A stretch of 64,000 bases of DNA, from assembly GCF_030406605.1 (NCBI RefSeq), contig NZ_CP129104.1, positions 2,865,830-2,929,829 on the forward strand, read 5' to 3'. Both the position numbers and the translations under genes were made by a program. Each line of letters starts with the position of its first letter. Position 1 is the first letter of the stretch. The DNA comes from Curtobacterium sp. 458 (lineage in GTDB: Bacteria > Actinomycetota > Actinomycetes > Actinomycetales > Microbacteriaceae). The notes under the pieces were generated by a model, which saw only the letters and a program-made list of their open reading frames with translations, made no database searches and had not been told where the DNA came from. Below, one piece after another: positions 25,976-34,091 of the stretch.

Positions 25976-26865
25976 GCGCTCGCTCCCTGCGTCGCACGGT
26001 CGACGCCGAGGGACTTCGCGAGTCCGTCCGCGGCGAGGTTGAGGCCGACCACGAGGGTGGCGAGGGCGACGATCGGCGCGAGCGTGCCGAGCGGCACGAC
26101 GGTCAACGCCGTCCGGTTCTCCTGCACCATGAGACCCCAGTCCGGCGTCGGCGGGTTCGCACCGAACCCGAGGAACGACAGCGACGCGACGAGCAGCACG
26201 ATCCAGGACGCCCGCATCGCGTACTCGACGAGCACCACGTCGAGCACGTTCGGCAGGATCTCCCGGAACACGATCGACAGCGGGCGCTCGCCGCGGGCGC
26301 GCGCTGCGGTGACGTAGTCCTGCGTGATCACGGTGCGTGCGGCACCGCGGACCACGCGGGTCACGGCGGGGGCGTAGACGATCGTGACCGCGAGCACGAT
26401 GACCCAGAGCCCGGCGTCGAAGACCGTCACGACGACGAGGAGCGCGAGGATCGACGGCACGCTGAGCAGGGCGTCGACGATCCGCATCACCACCTCGTCG
26501 AACCAGTTGTCGACGTACGCGGTGACGGCGCCGAGGACGGTGCCGACCGCGACCGCGATGGTCGTCGCGAGGAAGGTCACGAGGAGCGCGTACCGGCCGC
26601 CGTTCAGCGTGCGGGACAGCACGTCGCGGCCGTACTGGTCGGTGCCGAGCCAGTGCGTCCACGTCGGGCCGGAGAGGACGTCGCCGGCGTTCGTCACGAC
26701 CGGGCTGTGACCGGCGATCACGGGCGCCAGCACCGCGAGCACGAGGTGGACCGCGATGAGACCGAGCCCGACGGACAAGGCGGTGGAGCCGCGCAGCGGG
26801 GCGAGGACACGGCCGACCGCACCGGGTCGCAGGGTGCCGGTCGGACGGGGGGCGACGGCGGTCAT
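25972..26865 (-). CDS. peptide-type ABC transporter permease (DppC-like)
   Basis: Inner-membrane permease of 297 residues with a single N-terminal helix, the extracytoplasmic segment GPTWTHWLGTDQYGRDVLSR typical of DppC/OppC, five more helices and the coupling (EAA) loop YVTAARARGERPLSIVFREI that docks on the ATPase. With the DppB-like partner encoded just upstream it would form the transmembrane channel. ATG start overlapping the stop of the partner gene; the stop overlaps the ATPase start. Confidence 0.95.
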   Translation of the reverse strand: MTAVAPRPTGTLRPGAVGRVLAPLRGSTALSVGLGLIAVHLVLAVLAPVIAGHSPVVTNAGDVLSGPTWTHWLGTDQYGRDVLSRTLNGGRYALLVTFLATTIAVAVGTVLGAVTAYVDNWFDEVVMRIVDALLSVPSILALLVVVTVFDAGLWVIVLAVTIVYAPAVTRVVRGAARTVITQDYVTAARARGERPLSIVFREILPNVLDVVLVEYAMRASWIVLLVASLSFLGFGANPPTPDWGLMVQENRTALTVVPLGTLAPIVALATLVVGLNLAADGLAKSLGVDRATQGASA

Positions 26866-27893
26866 GCGGCTGCCTTCCTGGATCGGCTCGTCGCGCTCGC
26901 GCGTCGGACGCGGGTCCGGCGCTGCCGTGTGCGGAGCTTCGGGTCGAGCACGAGCGCGACGAGGTCCGCCGCGAGGTTGCACACGATGTACACGACCGCG
27001 CTGAGCAGCGCGATGGCCTCGATGGTCGGCAGGTCGCGGTCGTACACGGACTCGAGCATGAGCTTGCCCATGCCGGGGTAGTTGAAGACGTTCTCCACGA
27101 CGACCACGCCGCCGAGCAGCCACGCCACGTTGAGCGCGATCACCGTGAGGGTCGGCAGCAGTGCGCTCGGCAGGGCGTGCTTCCACACGACCCGGCGCAT
27201 CGAGAGGCCCTTGAGCTCCGCGGTCGTGACGAACTCGGACGCCATCACGTCGATCGTCGAGGACCGCGCCGTCCGCACGATGTACGCGGCCATCGCGAGC
27301 GTGAGCACGATGATCGGCAGCCAGATGGTCGGCAGGAGCTCACCGACCGTGGCGTCGCTCCCCCGCAGCACGACCGCGGGGAACAGCGGCAGGCCGATCG
27401 CGAAGAGCAGCACGAGCACGGTCGCGACCATGAACTCGGGGACGCTCATCACGACGAGGCTGACGATCGAGACCAGCCGGTCGGTGGCGCGGCCGCGACG
27501 GACCCCGGCGAGCACCCCGAGGAACAGCGACAGCGTGACGCCGACGAGCATCGCGGGGACGGCGATGAGCATGCTGTTCCGGAAGGCCGTGAAGAGCGTC
27601 GGTGCGACGGGTTCGCCGCTGACGAGCGACGTCCCGAAGTCGCCGTGCACCGCACCGCCGAGCCACTCGAGGTAGCGCAGCCACACGTTCTGGTCGAGGC
27701 CGAGGGACTCGCGGAGCTGCTTGACGGCCTCGGGTGTGGCGTTCTGCCCGAGGAGCTGCTGCGCGACGTCGCCGGGCAGCGCCTGCACCGCGAGGAACAC
27801 GAAGAGGGACGCGAGGACCACCGTGAGCACGGCGATCCCGAGTCGGCGGAGGACGGGGACGATGACGTCCGTCGGTCTGGTGGTGGTCGTCAT
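26862..27893 (-). CDS. peptide-type ABC transporter permease (DppB-like)
   Basis: Inner-membrane permease of 343 residues with the DppB/OppB start (LRRLGIAVLTVVLASLFVFL, QALPGDVA), the sequence RESLGLDQNVWLRYLEWLGG between helices 1 and 2, six membrane helices in all and a coupling loop FVTTAELKGLSMRRVVWKHA. The C-terminus is a long basic tail (KLRTRQRRTRVRR) on the cytoplasmic side. It overlaps the binding-protein gene upstream by four bases and the second permease gene downstream by four bases. Confidence 0.95.
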   Translation of the reverse strand: MTTTTRPTDVIVPVLRRLGIAVLTVVLASLFVFLAVQALPGDVAQQLLGQNATPEAVKQLRESLGLDQNVWLRYLEWLGGAVHGDFGTSLVSGEPVAPTLFTAFRNSMLIAVPAMLVGVTLSLFLGVLAGVRRGRATDRLVSIVSLVVMSVPEFMVATVLVLLFAIGLPLFPAVVLRGSDATVGELLPTIWLPIIVLTLAMAAYIVRTARSSTIDVMASEFVTTAELKGLSMRRVVWKHALPSALLPTLTVIALNVAWLLGGVVVVENVFNYPGMGKLMLESVYDRDLPTIEAIALLSAVVYIVCNLAADLVALVLDPKLRTRQRRTRVRRASATSRSRKAAA

Positions 27894-29491
27894 CGGCGCA
27901 GTCCGATCCGGAGCCAGTCGAACTCGAAGCCGTACTCCGAGTAGTTGACGACGTCGCGGGACAGCCCGACCAGGCGGTCCCCGAACATCGGGGTCATGTC
28001 GGCGCCGTCCTCGACGATGAGTCGTTGGGCGTCCTGGTAGAGCGTCAGGCGCTTGGCGTCGTCCATCTCGGCGCGGGCGTCGTCGAGCAGGGCGTCGAAC
28101 CGCTCGTTCGACCAGGCGCTCTCGTTGTAGGAGGACCCGGACCGGAAGATCTGGTTCAGCAGCTGGTCGATCGGGCGCCCGGTGAACCAGTAGCTCACCA
28201 TGAGCGGCTTCTGCATCCAGATCTGCGTGTAGTACGAGTCCGAGCTGGAGTTCTGCACCGTCAGGCGGATGCCCGCGTCCGCGACGGCGTCACGGTAGGC
28301 CACGGCCATCGGGGTGAAGACCGACTCGTAGCTCGACGTGTAGATCGATGCACGCAGGTCCGACCGGCCGGCGGCCTTGAGCAGTGCCCTCGCCTTGTCC
28401 GGGTCGTGCTCGCGGTGGTCGTCCACGAACGCGGCGAGCTGCGGCGGCACGGGGTTGTCCCAGCCGGGCGAACCGGTGCCCTGGAGCGCGGTCTCGACGA
28501 TCGAGCGGGGGTCGTAAGCGAGCTTCATGGCCTGGCGGACGCGGGGGTCGCGGAACTCGTCGCTCGTCGCGAGCATCGGGATCGTGTACCACTGGGCGTT
28601 CTTCGAACGGGCGATCGTCGCCCGGTCCGACGCCGCCACGACCCGCGCCGTGGCGAAGTCGAGGTTCGTCTGCGAGATGAGGTCGATCTGTCCCGCGAGG
28701 AGGGCGTTGACCCGCGCGGTGGTGTCCTGGATCGAGAAGAAGTCGATGCCGTCGAGCGCCGGGCGCCCCGCGAAGTGGTCGTCGAACGCCTCGACGCTCC
28801 CGGCACCGGCCGGGGTGAACGACGACAGCCGGAACGGGCCCGTGCCGATGCCGGTCCGCCCGATGTCGGCCACGGCGTCCGCGGGGACGATGTAGCACTG
28901 GTACGCCGTGAGCAGGGACGGGAACTCCGCGTTCGGCTTCGTCAGCGCGAACCGGAGCGTGTACGGGTCGACGGCGGTCATCGACCGGGCGTCCATCACC
29001 TCGCCGAGGACCCCGGCCTGCGGGCTGCCGGTCTTCTCGTCGAGGATGTGCTGGATGCTCGCGATCGCGTCCGCCGCGACGAAGCGCGACCCGTCGTGGA
29101 ACCGCACGCCGCGGCGGAGCCGGAACGTCCACTCGGTGCCGTCGGCGTTGGCGGACCACTCCTCGGCCAGGTCGGGGACCGGCTGCCCCTGCTGGTCGAG
29201 CTTCACGAGCCGGTTGTACAGCGCGCCCAGGTACTCGTAGGCGGAGAGCGAGCTCGCGGAGTCGAGGGTCTCGGCGGCCGAGGCGGCTGGCCGGGCGACC
29301 CGGAGTCGGCCGCCGCGTCGTGCCGTGCCGGTGGCGGCGACCTCGGGCAGGGCGTTCGTGCCCGCCGAGGCGCCGGAGCTGCACCCGGTCAGGGTGAGCA
29401 GGCCGAGGCCGGCGAGTCCGGCGGCGCCGGACAGGAGCGTCCGGCGGCTCGGGCCGTGGGCGTTCCGGGGTTCGTGGACGATGGGCTGCAT
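27890..29491 (-). CDS. ABC transporter substrate-binding lipoprotein, family 5 (peptide/nickel type)
   Basis: Exported solute-binding lipoprotein of 533 residues. The N-terminus has a twin-arginine-type signal (SRRTLLSGAAGLAGL) ending in the lipobox LTGC, so it is probably folded before export by Tat and then lipid-anchored. The mature part is a family 5 binding protein: PDLAEEWSANADGTEWTFRL, RFHDGSRFVAADAIASIQHI and IGTGPFRLSSF are typical. It delivers peptides or similar ligands to the two permeases encoded downstream. AGGAGGGG lies nine bases before the ATG. A promoter with a palindromic operator precedes it. Confidence 0.92.
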   Translation of the reverse strand: MQPIVHEPRNAHGPSRRTLLSGAAGLAGLGLLTLTGCSSGASAGTNALPEVAATGTARRGGRLRVARPAASAAETLDSASSLSAYEYLGALYNRLVKLDQQGQPVPDLAEEWSANADGTEWTFRLRRGVRFHDGSRFVAADAIASIQHILDEKTGSPQAGVLGEVMDARSMTAVDPYTLRFALTKPNAEFPSLLTAYQCYIVPADAVADIGRTGIGTGPFRLSSFTPAGAGSVEAFDDHFAGRPALDGIDFFSIQDTTARVNALLAGQIDLISQTNLDFATARVVAASDRATIARSKNAQWYTIPMLATSDEFRDPRVRQAMKLAYDPRSIVETALQGTGSPGWDNPVPPQLAAFVDDHREHDPDKARALLKAAGRSDLRASIYTSSYESVFTPMAVAYRDAVADAGIRLTVQNSSSDSYYTQIWMQKPLMVSYWFTGRPIDQLLNQIFRSGSSYNESAWSNERFDALLDDARAEMDDAKRLTLYQDAQRLIVEDGADMTPMFGDRLVGLSRDVVNYSEYGFEFDWLRIGLRR

Positions 29492-29510
29492 TCGGGGTGA
29501 CCCCTCCTGG

Positions 29511-29532
29511 TAATCGTTCCGGTGAACGATAA
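29511..29532. promoter_or_regulatory. palindromic operator overlapping the -10 box of the ABC-cocE-tetR operon
   Basis: The palindrome ATCGTTC-CGGT-GAACGAT (29513-29530) has perfect 7-base arms. On the minus strand TATCGT (29526-29531) inside it reads as a -10 box, 17 bases after TTGGGG (29549-29554) as a -35. A protein bound here would block RNA polymerase. The operon's own TetR is the likely ligand. Confidence 0.6.
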
Positions 29533-29554
29533 GGGAACGACGGCGATCCCCCAA
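29526..29554 (-). promoter_or_regulatory. predicted promoter of the ABC-cocE-tetR operon
   Basis: The -35 TTGGGG and -10 TATCGT are separated by exactly 17 bases and lie 35 to 63 bases before the ATG of the binding-protein gene. The -10 matches TATAAT at four positions. Confidence 0.5.
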
Positions 29555-29703
29555 CCCCCTGCAGCCGGCCGTCGGACCCGTCCGGGGCGGCCTCGATGCG
29601 CACGGGCGCACCGATCCGGCGTGGTCGGTCCGGTGAGCGCGGGCAGCCCGAGTGTTTACCAACCCGTTACATGCGGGGCGACGAGCAGGCGGGATGATCG
29701 AGC

Positions 29704-30297
29704 ATGGCGACCTTCACCCGCGGCTTCGGCGGTCGACGGCACGAGCGCGACGACTCCCGCGTCCCGCCCGGCCAGACCCTCGTCCAGGACTGGCCCGTCC
29801 TGTCCGCCGGCGCGACGCCCGAGATCGAGCCGTCGGACTGGTCGTTCTCCGTCCGGACCGAGAGCGGCCTGCACTCCTGGACGTGGGACGAGGTGCAGGC
29901 ACTCGGCGTCGAGGACGTCACGGTCGACATCCACTGCGTGACCCACTGGACGAAACTCGACATGCCGTGGCGCGGCGTCCCTCTCGACCGGCTGTTCGCG
30001 GACGTCGAGACGTCGCTCGACTTCTGCATGGTGCACAGCTTCGGCGGCTACACGACGAACGTCCCGCTCGACGAACTGCTCGACGGGCAGTCCTGGATCG
30101 CGTTCGAGGCCGACGGCGAACCGTTGACACCCGAGCACGGCGGACCCGCACGGCTCCTCGTGCCGCACCTCTACTTCTGGAAGAGCGCCAAGTGGGTGCG
30201 CGGGATCGTCATGCAGTCCGACGACGAGCCCGGGTTCTGGGAGAACGCCGGCTACAACATGCACGGCGACCCCTGGAAGGAAGAGCGGTACTGGTGA
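29704..30297 (+). CDS. sulfite-oxidase-like molybdopterin-dependent oxidoreductase
   Basis: Protein of 197 residues made of the oxidoreductase molybdopterin-binding domain alone. The metal-ligating Cys is expected in VDIHCVTHWTKLDMPWRGVP, followed by the conserved MVHSFGGYTTNVPL, HGGPARLLVPHLYFWKSAKW and GFWENAGYNMHGDPW. This is the YuiH/YedY-like group of short enzymes. There is no signal peptide, so unlike MsrP it is cytoplasmic. Its natural substrate is not known; sulfoxides or nitrogen oxides are guesses. It overlaps the flavin reductase gene by GTGA, which suggests that reductase supplies its electrons. Confidence 0.85.
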   Translation: MATFTRGFGGRRHERDDSRVPPGQTLVQDWPVLSAGATPEIEPSDWSFSVRTESGLHSWTWDEVQALGVEDVTVDIHCVTHWTKLDMPWRGVPLDRLFADVETSLDFCMVHSFGGYTTNVPLDELLDGQSWIAFEADGEPLTPEHGGPARLLVPHLYFWKSAKWVRGIVMQSDDEPGFWENAGYNMHGDPWKEERYW

Positions 30298-31079
30298 GCG
30301 GCGGACCCCCGTCCACCGGCCTGGAGGCACGGCTCACCCCCGATCCGTCGGCACCGGTCCGTCGACGGCCGGCGTGGCACCCCGCGACGGTCGCCTCCGT
30401 CACACCCGAGACCCCGAACGCCCGGCGCCTGGTCCTCGACGTCCCGACCTGGCCCGGCAACGACCCCGGCCAGCACCTCGACCTGCGCCTCACCGCCGAG
30501 GACGGCTACCAGGCGTCCCGGTCCTACTCGGTCGCGTCGTCGGGATCCGGGACGCAGGTGGTCCTCGCGGTCGACCGGGTCGACGGCGGCGAGGTCTCCC
30601 CGTTCCTGGTCGACGCGATCGAGGTCGGCGACGTCCTCGAGGTGCACGGTCCGCTCGGCGGCTGGTTCGTCTGGCACCCGTCGCCGGAGGCCCGGCCGGT
30701 GCAACTCATCGCGGGCGGATCGGGCATCGTGCCCCTCGCGGCGATCGCCACAGCGCACGCCGAGGTCGGCGACGCTGCGCCGTTCCGCTTGCTGTACGCC
30801 GTGCGGACCCCCGACGACGTCTTCTTCCGTGACGAACTCGACCGGGCCGCCGACGCGGGGGTGACCACCACGTTCGTGCACAGCCGACGAGCCCCCGCCG
30901 GCGAACCCGTGGGACGCCTGACCCGGGAGACCCTCGCGGCCGCGGTCTTCCCGCCCGATGCGCGAGCCCAGGTCTACGTGTGCGGTTCCACCCCGTTCGT
31001 CGAGCAGGTGCTCGGGTGGCTCACCGAGCTCGGGCACGACACGAGCGACGTCCGCGCCGAACGGTTCGGGGGCAGCTGA
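30294..31079 (+). CDS. FAD-binding ferredoxin-reductase-type oxidoreductase
   Basis: Flavoprotein reductase of 261 residues. An FAD barrel (SRSYSVASS is the RxYS flavin-binding motif; GPLGGWFVW) is followed by an NAD(P)-binding domain (QLIAGGSGIVPLAAI, LLYAVRTPDDVFF, YVCGSTPFVEQVL). No 2Fe-2S domain is attached, so it resembles flavin or ferredoxin:NADP reductases. Translational coupling to the molybdoenzyme upstream and to the CxxC protein downstream suggests one redox chain of NAD(P)H, FAD, small protein and Mo enzyme; this chain is inference. GTG start. Confidence 0.88.
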   Translation: MSGGPPSTGLEARLTPDPSAPVRRRPAWHPATVASVTPETPNARRLVLDVPTWPGNDPGQHLDLRLTAEDGYQASRSYSVASSGSGTQVVLAVDRVDGGEVSPFLVDAIEVGDVLEVHGPLGGWFVWHPSPEARPVQLIAGGSGIVPLAAIATAHAEVGDAAPFRLLYAVRTPDDVFFRDELDRAADAGVTTTFVHSRRAPAGEPVGRLTRETLAAAVFPPDARAQVYVCGSTPFVEQVLGWLTELGHDTSDVRAERFGGS

Positions 31080-31351
31080 TGTCGATCGTCGACGGCAACG
31101 CGCTCGCCGGGGTGCTCGTCGAGCGGTTCGGACCGGACGCGACGACGGTCCTGCTCCGGTGCCCGGGCTGTGCGAGCGACGGTGTCCTCGCCCGGACCCG
31201 TGTCCACCTGACGGCGATGGGAGCCGTCGCGCGCTGCCGCGACTGCGACACCGTGCTCGTCACCGTCGTCGACTCTCCGACCGGCCACCGTGTCCGGTTG
31301 TCGGGCACCGCCCGTCTCGACGGCCGGAGGGACGACACGCCGGCGGCCTGA
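31079..31351 (+). CDS. DUF6510-type small CxxC protein
   Basis: Protein of 90 residues with two CxxC knuckles, LLRCPGCASDG and ARCRDCDTVL, which probably bind one zinc (rubredoxin-like spacing, about 29 residues apart). The name DUF6510 is from memory of the family that accompanies sulfite-oxidase-like enzymes in actinobacteria. It starts at ATG overlapping the previous stop by one base (TGATG), so all three genes are one operon. It may be an electron carrier or a structural subunit; it lacks the GD/aromatic motifs of true rubredoxin. Confidence 0.75.
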   Translation: MSIVDGNALAGVLVERFGPDATTVLLRCPGCASDGVLARTRVHLTAMGAVARCRDCDTVLVTVVDSPTGHRVRLSGTARLDGRRDDTPAA

Positions 31352-31601
31352 GCGCAAGCGTGCAGCCGGATCCGGCGGGGATCATGCGGGAAACCGCAAA
31401 CACGAACCCGGCACCCATCCGGGGGGCGAGCTGCTCCGGATGCTCCATCGGGCGTGCGGACCACCCATCCGCCACGACCCAGGGGCACGGTGGCCCCGAC
31501 GCCGACGAGCGCGGGCACCCGAATCCTGCGCCCGCCGTGCGTCCCGCGTCCGTGGTGCCCGCCGCGGACATCCACCGGCCCGGTACCCGTCGCGGTACGA
31601 C

Positions 31602-31632
31602 GAAGGCCCCGGTCACTGCGACCGGGGCCTTC
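31602..31632 (-). terminator. terminator of tRNA-Gly (13-bp stem)
   Basis: GAAGGCCCCGGTC (31602-31614) pairs with 31620-31632 around ACTGC, seven bases past the 3' end of the tRNA on the minus strand. The strand also carries a short T-containing tail. Confidence 0.75.
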
Positions 31633-31639
31633 TCCAGCG

Positions 31640-31711
31640 AGCGGATGACGAGATTCGAACTCGCGACCCTCACCTTGGCAAGGTGATGCGCTACCACTGC
31701 GCCACATCCGC
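31640..31711 (-). tRNA. tRNA-Gly (anticodon GCC)
   Basis: Read on the minus strand this 72-base gene folds into a standard cloverleaf: acceptor GCGGATG/CATCCGC, anticodon stem ATCACC-GGTGA with loop TTGCCAA giving anticodon GCC, and T-arm GCGAG-TTCGAAT-CTCGT. The discriminator is U and CCA is not encoded. An identical 72-base copy, same orientation, lies at 42512-42583. Confidence 0.95.
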
Positions 31712-31982
31712 GTACCCGATCAGCGTAGCCCCTCCATCCCGCCGTGCACAGCCGACGGCCTTCGTCGGGCGCGTCGACCCCCTCCAAATGGGGTGCCGTC
31801 GCCCCGTCATCTGGGGACATCCCGGGCGTGCCCTGGGCAACGCCTCCTGCCTACGCTCGACCAACACGCACCGGTCCGGCCTGGGAGCCCGGCCCGGGAC
31901 GTCGCGGCACCGAGGGACCGGTGTCGCCGCCGAGACGTGCTGCTCCGTGGCAGCCCGTCCCAGACCAGGGAGTGGAAGACGC
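31712..31982 (+). promoter_or_regulatory. leader of the GH16 gene with twin CCCC-N7-GGGG palindromes
   Basis: This gap between tRNA-Gly and the GH16 gene holds two similar 15-base inverted repeats, CCCCTCCAAATGGGG (31779-31793) and CCCCGTCATCTGGGG (31802-31816), with centres 23 bases apart. TACGCT (31852-31857) downstream could be the -10 box. The repeats could be a regulator's double site. Apart from these I see nothing in it. Confidence 0.35.
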
Positions 31983-32744
31983 ATGCCCCAGCACACTTCG
32001 ATCCGGGCCGTGTTCACCGTCATGGTGCTCGCCGCGGGGCTCACGTTCGTACCGTTCGGGACCAGTGCACCCGCGGAGGCCGCGGCGGTGAACGCCCCCC
32101 GCGGGAACATCGGGCAGTTCAAGCAGCAGTTCGTCGAGGAGTTCAAGACCGCGGCCAACTGGGGCGGGAAGTTCGCGCAGACGTACAAGAACAGCTGGCA
32201 GCCGTACCCGGACGGCATGAGCAACATGTACTGGTCGGGCAAGCAGATCCGTGCGCTCAACGGGATGATGGACGTGTACCTCGACGGCAAGCACGGCGCC
32301 GCGGGCACCTTCGGCACCCCCACCGGCGCCTGGGGGCACAAGGGCGGCAAGTTCAGCGTGCGGGCGAAGGCGATCGGTGGCAACGGCAACGGTGCCGCGT
32401 TCATGCTCTGGCCGACGTCGAACGTGTGGAGCGACGGCGAGATCGACTACCCGGAGGCCAACTTCGAGGACTCCCCCATGGCGCACCACCACTCCATGAA
32501 GCCGGGGAACGAGGTCAACGCCATCAGCACGTCCACCCGGGTGTCGTGGCGGGACTGGCACGTCTACTCGGTCGAGTGGATCCCCGGGAAGTCCGTCAAG
32601 TACTTCCTCGACGGCAAGGTCATCTCGACGGTCACCCGCGACGTCCCGCGGACCGCACACCGCTACATGTTCCAGGTCGGGAACTGGGGCGGGAAGGGGC
32701 ACCTCTACATCGACTGGGTGTCCACCTACACGCACACCGGCTGA
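31983..32744 (+). CDS. secreted GH16-family glycoside hydrolase (endo-beta-glucanase-like)
   Basis: Exported beta-jelly-roll hydrolase of 253 residues. Signal peptide VFTVMVLAAGLTFVPF, cleavage near AEAAA. The GH16 catalytic motif ExDxxE is seen as GEIDYPEANF, preceded by GAAFMLWPTSNVWSDG and followed by WHVYSVEWIPGKSVKYFLDG, all classic. GH16 enzymes hydrolyse beta-1,3/1,4-glucans, xyloglucan or agar-type galactans; this one cannot be placed further. GGGAGTGGAAG precedes the ATG. It is followed by a perfect 23-bp hairpin. Confidence 0.88.
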   Translation: MPQHTSIRAVFTVMVLAAGLTFVPFGTSAPAEAAAVNAPRGNIGQFKQQFVEEFKTAANWGGKFAQTYKNSWQPYPDGMSNMYWSGKQIRALNGMMDVYLDGKHGAAGTFGTPTGAWGHKGGKFSVRAKAIGGNGNGAAFMLWPTSNVWSDGEIDYPEANFEDSPMAHHHSMKPGNEVNAISTSTRVSWRDWHVYSVEWIPGKSVKYFLDGKVISTVTRDVPRTAHRYMFQVGNWGGKGHLYIDWVSTYTHTG

Positions 32745-32758
32745 CCAGCGGTCGGACC

Positions 32759-32806
32759 GACGGACGGGAGGCCCGTGGCGACATCGCCACGGGCCTCCCG
32801 TCCGTC
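32759..32806. terminator. 23-bp perfect palindrome; longest copy of the GGACGGGAGGC family
   Basis: Positions 32759-32781 pair with 32784-32806 without mismatch, leaving only CA in the centre. The stem begins GACGGACGGGAGGCCCG and differs from the copy at 19125 mainly in the loop. It follows the GH16 gene and precedes the PAP2 gene, both on the plus strand, so it can end transcription. Confidence 0.8.
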
Positions 32807-32889
32807 TCCTGGGCGCGTCGCGACCGCAGCGTCGCTCCGGAGCCGCTGGCAACAGCACGGAACCCGCGACGGAGGAGTTCGATGGGTCG

Positions 32890-33675
32890 ATGCAGCAGGA
32901 GCCCGTCGCCGGAGCCGCCGACCGCCGAGGCTGGTGGCACCGCAAGTTCGCCCCGCAGGTCCGCACCGTGGGCCGGGTCGAGCGGGCCGTCCTGCTCCGT
33001 GCCGCCGTCGTGCTCGCGATCGCAGGAACGGTCGTCTTCGGGACCGTGCTCGTCGGCGTCCTGACGCACACCGGCTTCCAGCGACTCGACCGTCCCGTCG
33101 ACGAGTGGTTCGACACGCAGCGCGACGCCGACCGCACGAACGTGATGGTCGTGCTCGCGACGGTGTTCGGGCCGATCGGCATGCCGATCGTCGTCCTCGT
33201 GGTCACCGTCGCCTGGGCGTTCCTGGCGCACCACGCGTGGCGTCCGCTCGTCCTCGCGTGCGGGATGGTGCTCGGCGTGATGACCGCTCAGGCACTCGCA
33301 CCGCTCGTCCGACACCCACGTCCGCCGGTCGCGGAGATGCTGCTCGGCCCCGACCACTCGTTCTCGTTCCCGTCAGGACACGTCCTCGGCGCGAGCGACT
33401 TCTTCCTCATCGGGGCGTTCCTGATCGCGTCGCGCACGCACCGACGCTGGATCACGGTCGGCGTGTTCGCACTCGCGGCGCTCATGATCGCGTCCCAGGT
33501 CATCAGCCGGCTCTACCTCGGCTACCACTGGCTGACGGACACGCTGTCGTCCGTCGGACTGTCGATGATGATCACCGCACTCACGATCGCGGTCGACACC
33601 CACCTCACAGCACGCGTCCCCGAGCTCGCGCAGGACCCGGGACCGACGACGGCGACCGGCGACCTCGTCCGGTGA
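32890..33675 (+). CDS. PAP2-family membrane phosphatase
   Basis: Membrane phosphatase of 261 residues with about six helices. The three PAP2 motifs are intact: LVRHPRPP (motif 1, lacking the usual Lys at its start), SFPSGHVLG (motif 2, catalytic His) and SRLYLGYHWLTD (motif 3, nucleophile His and Asp). Such enzymes dephosphorylate phosphatidate, undecaprenyl diphosphate or diacylglycerol pyrophosphate on the outer face. GGAGGAG lies upstream, but the spacing to this ATG is long (14 bases); another ATG eight bases earlier is out of frame. It overlaps the DUF1232 gene by GTGA. Confidence 0.85.
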   Translation: MQQEPVAGAADRRGWWHRKFAPQVRTVGRVERAVLLRAAVVLAIAGTVVFGTVLVGVLTHTGFQRLDRPVDEWFDTQRDADRTNVMVVLATVFGPIGMPIVVLVVTVAWAFLAHHAWRPLVLACGMVLGVMTAQALAPLVRHPRPPVAEMLLGPDHSFSFPSGHVLGASDFFLIGAFLIASRTHRRWITVGVFALAALMIASQVISRLYLGYHWLTDTLSSVGLSMMITALTIAVDTHLTARVPELAQDPGPTTATGDLVR

Positions 33676-34091
33676 CCGCGCTCGAGGTCGTCGCGAGTGC
33701 GGTCGGCGGGCTCCTGCTCGCGTGGCTCGTCGTCGTCGCCGCCCTCTGGGTCGAGCAACGGCGGCACGCGGACCGGTCCTCGCTGCGCGAACTCCTCCGA
33801 CTCGCCCCCGACGTCGTCCGGTTGCTCCGTCGCCTCGTCGTCGACCGCACCGTACGGGTCAGCGTTCGGGCCTGGCTCGTCGTCCTCCTGGCGTACCTGC
33901 TCTCGCCGATCGACCTCGTACCCGACTTCGTCCCGGTCCTCGGGTGGCTCGACGACGCGCTGATCGTCGTGATCGCGCTCCGGTTCGTGGTGCGGAGCGC
34001 CGGAGCGGACGCACTCGTGCGGCACTGGCCCGGGAGCCCGGGTGGCCTGCGAGCCCTGCGCCGCGTCGCCGGCGTGACCCTGCCCGGTTGA
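33672..34091 (+). CDS. DUF1232 (YkvA-like) membrane protein
   Basis: Small membrane protein of 139 residues. An N-terminal helix (VVASAVGGLLLAWLVVVAAL) anchors a YkvA domain marked by VLLAYLLSPIDLVPDFVPVL followed by GWLDD, the signature of the family. Function unknown; members occur near transporters and lipid enzymes. GTG start overlapping the PAP2 phosphatase, so the two are probably made together at the membrane. Confidence 0.85.
   Translation: MTALEVVASAVGGLLLAWLVVVAALWVEQRRHADRSSLRELLRLAPDVVRLLRRLVVDRTVRVSVRAWLVVLLAYLLSPIDLVPDFVPVLGWLDDALIVVIALRFVVRSAGADALVRHWPGSPGGLRALRRVAGVTLPG

Noticed and set aside
31352..31601. Possible short gene between the DUF6510-type gene and tRNA-Gly.
   Set aside because: No start with ribosome site and no protein-like frame on either strand.
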